64,000 bases of DNA from Chloroflexota bacterium (GTDB lineage: Bacteria > Chloroflexota > Anaerolineae > Anaerolineales > Villigracilaceae). Of this stretch, positions 16,196 through 25,060 are shown piece after piece. The number at the start of each line of letters is the position of its first letter. Position 1 is the stretch's first letter. A model generated the notes under the pieces. It searched no databases. It worked only from the letters and a program-made list of their open reading frames with translations, and was not told where the DNA came from. Position numbers and translations under genes: made by a program. The stretch is taken from NCBI GenBank assembly GCA_024434165.1, contig QMIW01000034.1, forward strand, positions 1 to 64,000. The letters are read 5' to 3'.

Positions 16196-17548
16196 TTACG
16201 TCTCTGTTGGGGATTTCACCCAAAGGAAAAACAGCAGCAGCGCCAGCGGGAAGACGTGCAGATACAGGCGGTCCAGCGAGGTGTTCAGGTGATAGGTCAA
16301 CTCCAACGGAGTGATCAGGTAAATGCAAAAGTAAACCGCCAATTGCAGGAAAATCACGGCGCCGATCGTCCACATGCCGGATGGAAAGTTCCTCGATCCG
16401 CCAACAAGGACCATCATTAAAATTATAAGCCCAGGCAGGCTGACGGGCGTCCCCCCAAGATTCCAGAGCACGATGCCTGCCTCTCGGAAGATAATCAAGT
16501 ACCGTTCAACGTTCAAAACTTTATCGAGCAGGCCGTCCCGCGCCGAGAGCAGGTCGTTGGGCGGGGCAAGAACCAGTTTGAAAACGACAATTATCAAAAA
16601 CGGGATCGCCAGTCCAATCGCGTACTTTCGGAACGCCATCCGTTCCGTTTTTTTCATGCCAAGCAAAAGCCAGACGAGCGAGAAACCGAATATCGCCGCC
16701 AGCCCCTCGTTTTTTGCCCACCCCCCCAAGCCGATCAGGAATCCAGCCAGCAGCGCAAAACGCCGCTCCTTCGTCTGGAAATACAGCAGCGTCATGCCGC
16801 CGGCAGCAAGGAGGAGGCAGGCAAGCAGCAGGTCGGCGTACTGCCTCATGCCCTGGTCAACGGTAAACGGCAGGGACATGAAAAGGACAGCCGCCAGCGA
16901 CGCCTGTTTGAAACCGCGGAAGTAGTTGACCAGCGAGAAGAGAAGCCCCGCTGTGAAAAGGGAAATCGCGAAGTGAAATGCGATCACTCCCCAGGTGGAT
17001 GTTTTACCCAGGAAAACCCAGGTGATGGCGTTCGTCACCGCCATGAAGAGAGGATAATCGGGGTGATCGAGCTGGCGCAAAAAGGTCGCCTGCCAGTCCG
17101 CGCCGCCGAGGTAGATGAAACGCGCCGCCACGTTCCAGTTGATCCATGCATCGGGGCGTCCGTGCGGGTATTGCAAACCGTAGAGCATGAGGTTCAACGT
17201 AAATAGAAAAAGGCTTACAGCGAGAATCAACATCCAGACGAGATTCGGCTTCTCGGTCCAATTTTGGAGGCGCAAGGCGGAAGCCCATTGCCGCCGGGTC
17301 GTGTAAAACATCCAGCCGGTCAGGGCAGCGGCGGCAATACTTTCCAAAACGACATACACTGGAAGCGGCAGACCAAGCCAGATCCACAAAAAACCGAGCA
17401 GGGAGGAAACGCCGAAACCCGCCGCCGCAGAAAGGAAGAACCTGACCAAAAGGGATTTTCCATCCATCGCGTTCCAGCAGAAATGGAGGAGGCAAAACCC
17501 CAACAGGATGCGCGGCAGGATTGCAGCGAACGACAGGGCAGGCGTCAT
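16196..17548 (-). CDS. multi-spanning membrane protein, glycosyltransferase-C-like
   Basis: A 450-residue protein with roughly ten to twelve hydrophobic helices. An acidic/aromatic loop (HGRPDAWINWNVAARF) follows an early helix pair, the region where GT-C enzymes of the ArnT/PMT type place their catalytic acid. Such enzymes transfer sugars from polyprenyl-phosphate donors on the outer face of the membrane. The ATG directly abuts the stop of the upstream 141-residue gene (TAG-ATG), so the two are translated from one message. Exact substrate and family are not resolved. Related membrane genes follow upstream at 18039 and 21865-27582. Confidence 0.6.
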   Translation of the reverse strand: MTPALSFAAILPRILLGFCLLHFCWNAMDGKSLLVRFFLSAAAGFGVSSLLGFLWIWLGLPLPVYVVLESIAAAALTGWMFYTTRRQWASALRLQNWTEKPNLVWMLILAVSLFLFTLNLMLYGLQYPHGRPDAWINWNVAARFIYLGGADWQATFLRQLDHPDYPLFMAVTNAITWVFLGKTSTWGVIAFHFAISLFTAGLLFSLVNYFRGFKQASLAAVLFMSLPFTVDQGMRQYADLLLACLLLAAGGMTLLYFQTKERRFALLAGFLIGLGGWAKNEGLAAIFGFSLVWLLLGMKKTERMAFRKYAIGLAIPFLIIVVFKLVLAPPNDLLSARDGLLDKVLNVERYLIIFREAGIVLWNLGGTPVSLPGLIILMMVLVGGSRNFPSGMWTIGAVIFLQLAVYFCIYLITPLELTYHLNTSLDRLYLHVFPLALLLFFLWVKSPTET

Positions 17549-17974
17549 CTAGTCTTCCAAATCGTGAATGAGATACAAACCGAATCCAAACCCCTGAACT
17601 TCATGCGCCCCAATTTGTTCATCGAGCCAGGAGCGGAAATCCACATCGTCTGCAAAGTTGCCGATGATCCATTCCTGCCCAATGCCGATCTCAAGCGCAA
17701 CGGGAGCAACGGAATACTGCATCAACTGGAACTCGTTTCCATCCAGGGATTTGGGATTGCCGCTGACAATGGAATCATCCACATAACCGGCTTGATTCAC
17801 ATCCCGAGGAAGCGCCTCACGCAGCGCCCGGACATGGTCCTCCCATTTGGTCACCATCTCGTCTGACGGGTTTTTCCATTCCCCGGAAGAATAGGTCAAT
17901 GCAAAGTGGCGCGCCGCGAAGACAGTGAACAAGACAGCGAAAGCAAGCGGGATCATCCCTCGAATGGGTCGCAT
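17549..17974 (-). CDS. small membrane-anchored protein, unrecognised
   Basis: A 141-residue protein with one N-terminal hydrophobic segment (MIPLAFAVLFTVFAARHF), then an extracytoplasmic domain rich in acidic and aromatic residues. The ATG follows TAAAAT by six bases, pointing to a leaderless transcript, and the stop touches the start of the GT-C-like gene. The pairing suggests a partner or substrate-handling subunit for that enzyme. I do not recognise a family. Confidence 0.55.
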   Translation of the reverse strand: MRPIRGMIPLAFAVLFTVFAARHFALTYSSGEWKNPSDEMVTKWEDHVRALREALPRDVNQAGYVDDSIVSGNPKSLDGNEFQLMQYSVAPVALEIGIGQEWIIGNFADDVDFRSWLDEQIGAHEVQGFGFGLYLIHDLED

Positions 17975-18038
17975 GGATTTATTTTACCCTTTTCAAAACG
18001 AAGAGCGCCCTGGAGGTATCCATCCCTTTGGGTACGCC

Positions 18039-19961
18039 CTACGGCGCTGCCGCGTAAAAGGGCGACAGCGCGCGCAGGATGCCCACGATGAACCCGAAGT
18101 TATTGACCATCAGAGCCAGCACGACAATCGCCGCGCTCCATTGAAACCAGGTTTTTCCCGCAAAATCGGATAATGCCAGCGCGGAGAGGAGGACGAGCGC
18201 ATACACCCAGTATGGCGTGTAGAGGAAGAGCTCCGTGCCGTAGAACAGGTGCATGAGAAAGTTGAAGCCGAGCGCGCCGAGCAGACCCAGCATCAGCGGC
18301 GTGTGCCTGGATGTTTTGAAATTTTTCACGAACATCAAGAATCCGCCTGCCAGAACAACCAGCCAGAGCGCAAGCGGGAGGTTGGCAAGTCCCTTGTAGG
18401 AGGCGAGACGCCCTGTGCGGACATCGAATGTCTTCATGTCAATGGTGGGAAAGGGCGGCTTTTCGGAAACGACTGCGAGGGGTTTGGGTCCGACCACGCC
18501 ATAAAGCAGCACCGAACGTGACACGACGTTCAGTTTGCGGGCAATGGACGCTGGCTCGGACAGGCGCATGGGGTCGGAGGTCGCTCCCGCCGAGGATTTC
18601 ACGAAGTTGAACTCGAAGGCAATGTCCGACGGTACGAAGAAGAAGGTTTGCTTGCCGGGGTGCAGGATGCCGGTGAACGTGGTCAGCAGGATGCCAAACG
18701 CAAGGAGCAAAACGCAATATTGGATCAGGCGGCGAAAGCCGAATTTATTGAAGAACAACGCGATGACGCCCTGCGCGAAGTTGGTGATGGTGATGCCGAA
18801 GAGCAGCAACCCCGCCGGGATGAGAACGGAAAATCGCTGTTCGTTTGCCTGGATCAACAGGAAGAAGAAAATCAGCGAAGCCGCGCCGAAGATGTAGTTT
18901 TCGGTCAGCGAGCCGAAGAGCAGGTGCGAGGCGGTCGAACCAAGCAGAACCGCAAAGAGGAAAGCGTAGGTTTTGGATTCGGTCGCGCGGTTGACGAAGA
19001 GCCAGGCCATGAAGACGCAAAGCCCGGCAACCGCGGAAACGACCAGCATTCCGCCGAGCGCGTAATGCTCGCCCATGAATCCCGCCGCCAGCCGGATCAG
19101 CGGGCGGACGATGATGAGGCTGAGCGGATGCACCGAGCGGTTGATTGCGCCGCTTTCGGGGCTGGCAAGGATTTCCATCCATGGACCCGCATCCGCTTCA
19201 AAGAGGACGCTGTTGTAACTCAAGGCGGGATGGTTCAACGAGCGCGCGAGGATGAGGTGAATGAGAAAGAACATTCCGGCGGCGAAAAGCCCAACCAGAT
19301 TTTGGGCTGCAAAATTATGGAGTCCGGCGGCTTGCCGCTGGATCAAACGGCTCGCTGTTTGCTCCCAAAATTCCAAAACGGGAAGGCTCCACACCCCCGC
19401 CGCCAGCGCGGTGATGATGAACAACGCCATCCATTTTTGCGGGACGACGATGTAATCCCGAACGAACATTTCAGGCAGTTGCAGGCTGGCGAAAACCACA
19501 GCAGCCAAAAATAAAGGCAGGGAAAGCGCGAGAAGGACATTTATTGGCTTGCTGAGAAAACCATCACGGAAAGATTGTGCAGCGCGGCGAACGAGAAAAT
19601 ATCCACTCGCGCTGCCGAGGGTGACGGAGATTGCCGTAAACAAAACCATGTTGAACGGCGTGCGGAGCGGCTCATGGAAAAAGCCGACTGCGGCGAAAGC
19701 AATGACGAAACTGAATACGAAGGCGGCAAGATAATGCGAGATGGAGAATTGAGGGAATTGGGTCCGCAGGCGCTCCGTCCATACAGAGAGGGAGGGAAAA
19801 CTTTGGTGGAGGAAAAGGCTGATGGCGAGCGCAGGCACGAGGACGAGGAAGAGGCGGTCTATGGGGGAGGTGAAGGTCGAATAGCCGAAGAAGGTCACAG
19901 CCAGGAACAGGCTGGCGGCGAGTCCGATGGTCAAACTGAAAAGAAGGCGGGGGAGTTTCAT
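18039..19961 (-). CDS. large multi-spanning membrane protein, GT-C-like
   Basis: A 640-residue protein with about twelve or more hydrophobic helices, ending in FGFIVGILRALSPFYAAAP. The start is ATG 19961, with a weak GGAAAA ribosome site; longer open frame upstream overlaps the neighbouring gene and is unlikely to be used. A large loop (residues about 280-330; FEADAGPWMEILASPESGA) may be the extracellular acidic loop of a lipid-linked sugar transferase. It belongs to the same run of minus-strand membrane genes as 16196-17974. Function is unknown beyond likely cell-envelope glycan or glycolipid synthesis. Confidence 0.6.
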   Translation of the reverse strand: MKLPRLLFSLTIGLAASLFLAVTFFGYSTFTSPIDRLFLVLVPALAISLFLHQSFPSLSVWTERLRTQFPQFSISHYLAAFVFSFVIAFAAVGFFHEPLRTPFNMVLFTAISVTLGSASGYFLVRRAAQSFRDGFLSKPINVLLALSLPLFLAAVVFASLQLPEMFVRDYIVVPQKWMALFIITALAAGVWSLPVLEFWEQTASRLIQRQAAGLHNFAAQNLVGLFAAGMFFLIHLILARSLNHPALSYNSVLFEADAGPWMEILASPESGAINRSVHPLSLIIVRPLIRLAAGFMGEHYALGGMLVVSAVAGLCVFMAWLFVNRATESKTYAFLFAVLLGSTASHLLFGSLTENYIFGAASLIFFFLLIQANEQRFSVLIPAGLLLFGITITNFAQGVIALFFNKFGFRRLIQYCVLLLAFGILLTTFTGILHPGKQTFFFVPSDIAFEFNFVKSSAGATSDPMRLSEPASIARKLNVVSRSVLLYGVVGPKPLAVVSEKPPFPTIDMKTFDVRTGRLASYKGLANLPLALWLVVLAGGFLMFVKNFKTSRHTPLMLGLLGALGFNFLMHLFYGTELFLYTPYWVYALVLLSALALSDFAGKTWFQWSAAIVVLALMVNNFGFIVGILRALSPFYAAAP

Positions 19962-19990
19962 TGATTTTCCAAGCGGGCCGCCGCTACGCT

Positions 19991-21832
19991 TTATTCTTTC
20001 ACCGCCACAATGATCTCGGAAACCATGTCGTAGCGGTGGAACTGCGGCATGATGTAAACGCCGTTCGCCCAACTTTTAATGCTTTGAATTAATTCCACCG
20101 CCAGTTCCACGCCGACCTTTGCCGCGCCCTCGCCTGCGGCTTCGATGCGCCTGCGGGCTTCGTCGGGGATGAAGATGCCCGGCACTTCATTGTGCAGGAA
20201 GTTTGCATGTTTGGTGCTAACCAGCGGGAGGATGCCTGCCAGAATGGGCTTGTCGAGTTTGCCGTGTTTCGCTTCGTACGCCTCGATGAGTTTGGGACCG
20301 TCGTCGGGACGGTAAATGGGCTGGGTGAGGAAGAAGTCCGCGCCTGCCTTGATTTTGCGATGGAGGTTCTTGATTTCGGCATCCACGTCCTGCGGGCAGA
20401 GGTTGAGCGCCGCACCGACGAAGAAATTTGTGGGCTGTCCGATGCTTGTGCCGGAATGATCCACACCCATATTGAAGCCCTGCTTGATGAGCTTGATCAA
20501 GCCCGACGGCACGAGGTCGTAGTTGTCGGTGGCTTCGGGATAATCGCCGATGGAGGTCGGGTCGCCCATCACGACGAAAACATTCCGCAGACCGATGGCA
20601 TGCGCAGCAAGCAGGTCGCCCTGCACGCGCAGCAGGTTGCGCCCGCGTGTCGGGAAGTGGAGGGTGGTTTCCACGCCGATCTGACGCTGCACCACGTCGC
20701 ACACCGCCCACGCGGACATTCTCATGCGCGCCATGGGACTGTCTGCCACGTTGATCACATCCGCGCCCGAGTCGTGCAGCAGCGATGCGCCCGCCAGCAG
20801 TTTGTGGGTCGAAAGCCCGCGCGGCGGATCCATCTCAACCGAGATGCAGAATTTTCCGCTGGCAAGTTTTTGGGCAAACTGCGTCGGCAGTTCGGCAGGC
20901 TCGGCGGAGATTTCATCCACCGGCAGGACGGTGATATCGGTAACAGGAATGGCGGGAGCGGAATCCAACACCTTTTTCATTGCAGCGATATGATGGGGCG
21001 TGGTGCCGCAGCAGCCGCCGACGATGTTCGCGCCCGCCTCGCGGAACGACAGCGCATACTCGCCGAAGTAATCTGCATCGGCGGGGTACATGATGCGTCC
21101 GCTCACCTGCTGGGGCCAGCCCGCATTCGGCTTCACCCAGAACTTTCCATTTGGCACAGTCTGCCGCATCTGCTTCAAGATCCGCAGCAGCTGCGAAGGT
21201 CCGCCGGAACAGTTGACCCCGATCACATCCGCGCCCGCCTCGGAAATTCTTCGCGCCACTTTGATCGGGTCATCGCCAAGCAAGGTGCGGTCGTCGCGGG
21301 TGAACGTCACCGAGGCGACAACGGGCAGGGAACAATTTTCCTTTGCCGCTGTGATCGCTTCCTTGATTTCGTACAAATCGGACATGGTTTCGATGACGAT
21401 CAAATCCGCGCCCGCTTCCGCCAACGCCTTGATTTGCTCCGCAAACGCCTCACGCGCCTCCTCCAGCTTGACTCGGCCGTAGGGAGCGATTCTCACCCCC
21501 AGCGGACCCACGTCGCCCGCGATCAACACATCCTTGAACGACGCGGCAACGACCCGTTTGGCGAGTTCCACGCCCGCGCGGTTGATTTCCACGACATCGT
21601 CCTGCAAGCCGTGTTTGCTCAATTTGTAGCGGTTCGCGCCGAAGGTGTTGGTGATGATCAACTCCGCGCCCGCTTCGATGTATTCGCGGTGGATCTCCGC
21701 CACCGCCGCGGGGTCGGTCAGGTTCAATTCATCGAACGATTTGTCGAAGCCGACGCCGCGCGCGTGCAGCATGGTGCCCATTGCGCCATCGGCAAGGAGA
21801 GTCTTTTGGGAAAGTTTTTCAAGAAGGTTCAT
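19991..21832 (-). CDS. bifunctional homocysteine S-methyltransferase / methylenetetrahydrofolate reductase
   Basis: A 613-residue YitJ-type enzyme. The N-terminal homocysteine methyltransferase domain (1-290) has DGAMGTMLHARG, and zinc ligands in GVNCSGG and GGCCGTTPHHI. The C-terminal MTHFR domain (about 310-613) starts at FCISVEMDPPRG and contains VFVVMGDPTSIGDYP and FFLTQPIY. It should reduce methylene-THF to methyl-THF and transfer methyl groups to homocysteine. The ATG at 21832 follows AAAGAGA. It interrupts a row of membrane glycosyltransferase-like genes. A second, cobalamin-dependent enzyme (MetH) is encoded 7 kb away. Confidence 0.93.
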   Translation of the reverse strand: MNLLEKLSQKTLLADGAMGTMLHARGVGFDKSFDELNLTDPAAVAEIHREYIEAGAELIITNTFGANRYKLSKHGLQDDVVEINRAGVELAKRVVAASFKDVLIAGDVGPLGVRIAPYGRVKLEEAREAFAEQIKALAEAGADLIVIETMSDLYEIKEAITAAKENCSLPVVASVTFTRDDRTLLGDDPIKVARRISEAGADVIGVNCSGGPSQLLRILKQMRQTVPNGKFWVKPNAGWPQQVSGRIMYPADADYFGEYALSFREAGANIVGGCCGTTPHHIAAMKKVLDSAPAIPVTDITVLPVDEISAEPAELPTQFAQKLASGKFCISVEMDPPRGLSTHKLLAGASLLHDSGADVINVADSPMARMRMSAWAVCDVVQRQIGVETTLHFPTRGRNLLRVQGDLLAAHAIGLRNVFVVMGDPTSIGDYPEATDNYDLVPSGLIKLIKQGFNMGVDHSGTSIGQPTNFFVGAALNLCPQDVDAEIKNLHRKIKAGADFFLTQPIYRPDDGPKLIEAYEAKHGKLDKPILAGILPLVSTKHANFLHNEVPGIFIPDEARRRIEAAGEGAAKVGVELAVELIQSIKSWANGVYIMPQFHRYDMVSEIIVAVKE

Positions 21833-21852
21833 GGGTTCTCTTTCAGGATTCG

Positions 21853-21906
21853 GTACCGCGAGATTTATCTCGCACCGCAAGGAGCGCAAAATGAATTTTG
21901 CGGTAC
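21853..21906. repeat. REP/BIME-like double palindrome
   Basis: GTAC then CGCGAGAT-tt-ATCTCGC, a short spacer, then CGCAAAAT-ga-ATTTTGCGGTAC in inverse orientation. It overlaps the 3' end of the adjacent membrane gene, encoding its last residues (NSFCAPCGAR). Confidence 0.75.
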
Positions 21907-23688
21907 AGGTTTTTTGATCACGGTCAACACCGCGCCGCCGCGGATGATTTTGTGGATGACCTTTGCATCGGTGAACACGGTTTTATCGAAATCAAAGCGG
22001 GTGGTGACCACCACGTAATCGGGCGTTTCTGTCATCTGGTCCCTGCTCCACGAATACACCGCCAGGTCTTCCCGCGCAAAGATCGAGTACACGTGCCCGG
22101 GTCCCTCCACCCATACGGATGCCTCCTGCGGCGCGACGGCGTTCACATATTCCGCCGCTTCGCGGTAGGAGGTCAGCCAGTAATCGGTCTCGAACCGTCC
22201 CTGCACATTGCCCACACCGCCGATAAACGAGTTGTAATAAATGTACTCGTATGGATGCAGTGAGACGATTCCGATCAAGCCCGGCAGCAGCGAGAGCGCG
22301 ACCAACGCGGCTTGCCATTTTACATTCTTTACCGCCTCAAATGCAACGCCTGCCATCAAAAAGATCGGCGGCAGGATGAAGAGCACCTGGCGGAAGTTAT
22401 CGTACAACGCAACCCGCAAGCCGATAAATGCAAGCAGCGGGATGACAAACCACAGCAGCGAGATTTCGATCAGCCCCCGCCTCTTTTCCCAGCCCAAGCC
22501 TGCCACGACCCATCCAGCCAGGGACAACGCCCAGACTGGTTCGGTCAACTGAATGGCGAACAGGACGGGCAGGTAAGAACGCGGCAGGTCGGCAGCGGGG
22601 AACTTTGCGCCGTTGAACAGCACTTCCCCCAGCCAGGGATAGGAGGACATCTCCATCACGCTGCCATAAAATCGCAGAACGGGGTTCATCCACAAGTAGG
22701 GCCAGGAAATGTAAGTTGCCATCAGAGCAACAACAGCGTACATGCCGAGCGCGGGCAGGGTTTGTTTTCCTTTGGTGCGCAGCGTGTAATACGCGACCAG
22801 CAAGCCCGCGAACGGTCCGAGGATGCGGGTGGAAGTGGTGAAGCCCAGCAGGAGGGCGGGGAAAAAAACGGTAATTAGAGTAATTGGTAATTGGGGCTTG
22901 AGTTTATGCCAGGCGAAAAGGAGGAGGAAAGAGGAAAGCAGAAAGAAGATTGCGCGCGCTTGCAGAAAGAGGAGGAAGTAACGCTGGATGTACGTCTCTG
23001 CGGGGACCTGATGAATCTTGGAGGCGATAAAGGTGACGATGTTGGTGTTTCCATCCCACGCGGAATGCACCAGGCTGGCGATGTAGTTGTGAATCGCTTC
23101 GGTGAAGATAAAGGACGGGAAAACAGTCACAAGCCACCCCGTCGTCAGAAGCGCGAGGATTCGCCGGGAGCGTGGATTCGGTTCAGTGGGTGGATTCGGC
23201 TGGAGCGAGTCAAAGGCTCGGATTCCCAAAGATAAGGAAAGCAGAAAGAGGGAAAGGAAGGGTGTGTCTTTGGGGTTGATGAAAGCGTGCCCCCAGAAGA
23301 CGGGCTGGGCAGCGAAAAGCAGGGTTGCGCCGAGGGCTGGGATTTGACTCAGCCAGCGTTTGGCAAGCGAGTGAAAAGCGAGGATGCCCGCAAACCAGGT
23401 GAGGAAATAGACAAGATGACGCAGGTCGGGCAGGCTGACGGGCAGGATCGCGCCGAGCGATTGTGAAAGCCATGCGGTGAGCATCACGTAGAAAGGACCG
23501 TAATACCCCAGGTCCTGCGGCAGGATTTCGACCACGCCCTGCTCGCGCCAGACAGCGTATGCTCTGATGGAAAGGTCGGCGTATTTTTGCAGCGAGCGGT
23601 CGTCCCAACTTTCGCCGTAGTGGTCGAAGGTGAGCAAGCCTGCGGCGAAAACACAGGCAAGGATGATGGCTGAAAAATATTTCTGCAT
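21865..23688 (-). CDS. glycosyltransferase family 39/PMT-like membrane protein
   Basis: A 607-residue protein with about eleven hydrophobic helices. The first luminal loop, FDHYGESWDDRSLQKYAD, holds the paired acidic residues expected of PMT/ArnT-type GT-C enzymes. The C-terminal soluble part follows the helices. The start ATG at 23688 avoids the overlap that an upstream TTG would cause with the neighbouring gene. Residues 265-275 are encoded by a TAATTGG word repeat, and the last residues by a REP-like palindrome, so the native C-terminus was probably replaced. It lies five bases downstream of a GT87-like gene and is likely co-transcribed with it. Confidence 0.72.
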   Translation of the reverse strand: MQKYFSAIILACVFAAGLLTFDHYGESWDDRSLQKYADLSIRAYAVWREQGVVEILPQDLGYYGPFYVMLTAWLSQSLGAILPVSLPDLRHLVYFLTWFAGILAFHSLAKRWLSQIPALGATLLFAAQPVFWGHAFINPKDTPFLSLFLLSLSLGIRAFDSLQPNPPTEPNPRSRRILALLTTGWLVTVFPSFIFTEAIHNYIASLVHSAWDGNTNIVTFIASKIHQVPAETYIQRYFLLFLQARAIFFLLSSFLLLFAWHKLKPQLPITLITVFFPALLLGFTTSTRILGPFAGLLVAYYTLRTKGKQTLPALGMYAVVALMATYISWPYLWMNPVLRFYGSVMEMSSYPWLGEVLFNGAKFPAADLPRSYLPVLFAIQLTEPVWALSLAGWVVAGLGWEKRRGLIEISLLWFVIPLLAFIGLRVALYDNFRQVLFILPPIFLMAGVAFEAVKNVKWQAALVALSLLPGLIGIVSLHPYEYIYYNSFIGGVGNVQGRFETDYWLTSYREAAEYVNAVAPQEASVWVEGPGHVYSIFAREDLAVYSWSRDQMTETPDYVVVTTRFDFDKTVFTDAKVIHKIIRGGAVLTVIKKPVPQNSFCAPCGAR

Positions 23689-23692
23689 GGAT

Positions 23693-25060
23693 TCAGTCCG
23701 CAAGTTTCGCCAGCCATTGATCGGCAGATGCGATGAAGGGAGGTTGTTCTTTGTGTTTGGCGGTTGCGTACATCAGCCAGAGGACGATCAGCGGCGCGAT
23801 GAGACGACCATAAGACCAGGGGAAGAAGTCGAAGGACGGCAGGACGAATTCGAGGAAATAAGCGGCTAGGAAAATCATCCAATGCGCGGGAGATTGGATG
23901 CGCTTGAGCAGGAGCAGAAAGGAAAGCGTGACGAAGATGCCGTGATGATCCCAAACGATGGGCGAGCCAAGCGTCATGAAGATGAACAAGGCAGGGGCGG
24001 CGTTGAGCAGGCGGTTCTCCTTCGAAAAGGATTGGGCGCGGACATTTTGCGTCACCGTGTAAAGCGCGGCGATAAGCAGGAGGAGCTTCGCGGCGAATGC
24101 CATGATGCGCGTTGGTTCGATTTGAATCCCAAAGAAGGGGTTGAGGAAGCGCAGGAAGGAATCAAAGGAGGTATCGTGGAAATTCGTGTCGGGGATTTGC
24201 GTGAGAAGAACAGCGTTGTTGACGTATTGGAAATAAGGCTCGACCCCGTTCACCGCAATGGGAAAAAGCCCGATGACGAGAAAAGCCGCTGCGAACCAGA
24301 CCAGCCAGCGCCAGTTGAATTCCAGTAAAAAAGCCAGCACGATGACGACGGGGGAGGTTTTGAGGTGAACCGCAAGCGCAAGCGCCAATGCAGAGAGGAA
24401 GGTGTTTTTTGGGAAAGCGAGCAGGCTGAGGAGAATCAAGTCCATGACCAGCAGGTTGACCTGGATGAATCCCAGCGTCCGCATGAGAGGTGTGTTGACA
24501 AGGAGGAAGAGGAGGGTGATGATGACCGAAAGGCGGTGAGGGAAGTCGTAACGCTGAAGAACCTGAACAAGCAGAAAATAGAAAGCGGAAAGGGCGATGA
24601 TGTTGACAAGCCATAAGACGATCATCACGCCCTGGTCGCCGAGCGGGACAATGAACTGAATCAGCGTTGCCCAGAGCGGGAGATAAAGGTAGGTGTCGGG
24701 AAGGGGCTGCCCGTTGGCGAGGGCGGTGGCGGCTTCGAGATAGTAATGATAGTCGCCGTAGCGGAAGCGTTCGCGCAGAATTTGCAGGTACACGAACATC
24801 ACGAGGAAGAAACCAGCCGTGAGCCATACGTTGGCTTTGTTGATCTTTTCATTGGCGAGCAGGTACAGCAGAGCGCCCGCCAACAACCAGGTGAGGGCGG
24901 TCGAAGCGAGGGTGACGGCGAGATTGGAAAGGGGCCATTCCTGGATGAAGAGGTTGAGTCCCGCTGTGCCGTTGCGAAGGTAAATGACGGCAAGGCTGGC
25001 GATGACCAGCAGGGTCAACACAACCCAGGCGCGGAATGTATTTTGCAGGGCAATTTTCAT
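23693..25060 (-). CDS. DUF2029/GT87-like membrane glycosyltransferase
   Basis: A 455-residue protein with ten or more helices and an early loop, RFRYGDYHYYLEAATAL, of the kind seen in GT87 mannosyltransferase-like proteins (acidic residue after an arginine/tyrosine patch). It also shows SFDSFLRFLNPFFG and a C-terminal helical bundle. Its ATG overlaps the upstream gene's stop by four bases (ATGA), so the 25057-27582, 23693 and 21865 genes form one operon. Substrate unknown; polyprenyl-phosphate-linked sugar transfer at the membrane is inferred from the family. Confidence 0.7.
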   Translation of the reverse strand: MKIALQNTFRAWVVLTLLVIASLAVIYLRNGTAGLNLFIQEWPLSNLAVTLASTALTWLLAGALLYLLANEKINKANVWLTAGFFLVMFVYLQILRERFRYGDYHYYLEAATALANGQPLPDTYLYLPLWATLIQFIVPLGDQGVMIVLWLVNIIALSAFYFLLVQVLQRYDFPHRLSVIITLLFLLVNTPLMRTLGFIQVNLLVMDLILLSLLAFPKNTFLSALALALAVHLKTSPVVIVLAFLLEFNWRWLVWFAAAFLVIGLFPIAVNGVEPYFQYVNNAVLLTQIPDTNFHDTSFDSFLRFLNPFFGIQIEPTRIMAFAAKLLLLIAALYTVTQNVRAQSFSKENRLLNAAPALFIFMTLGSPIVWDHHGIFVTLSFLLLLKRIQSPAHWMIFLAAYFLEFVLPSFDFFPWSYGRLIAPLIVLWLMYATAKHKEQPPFIASADQWLAKLAD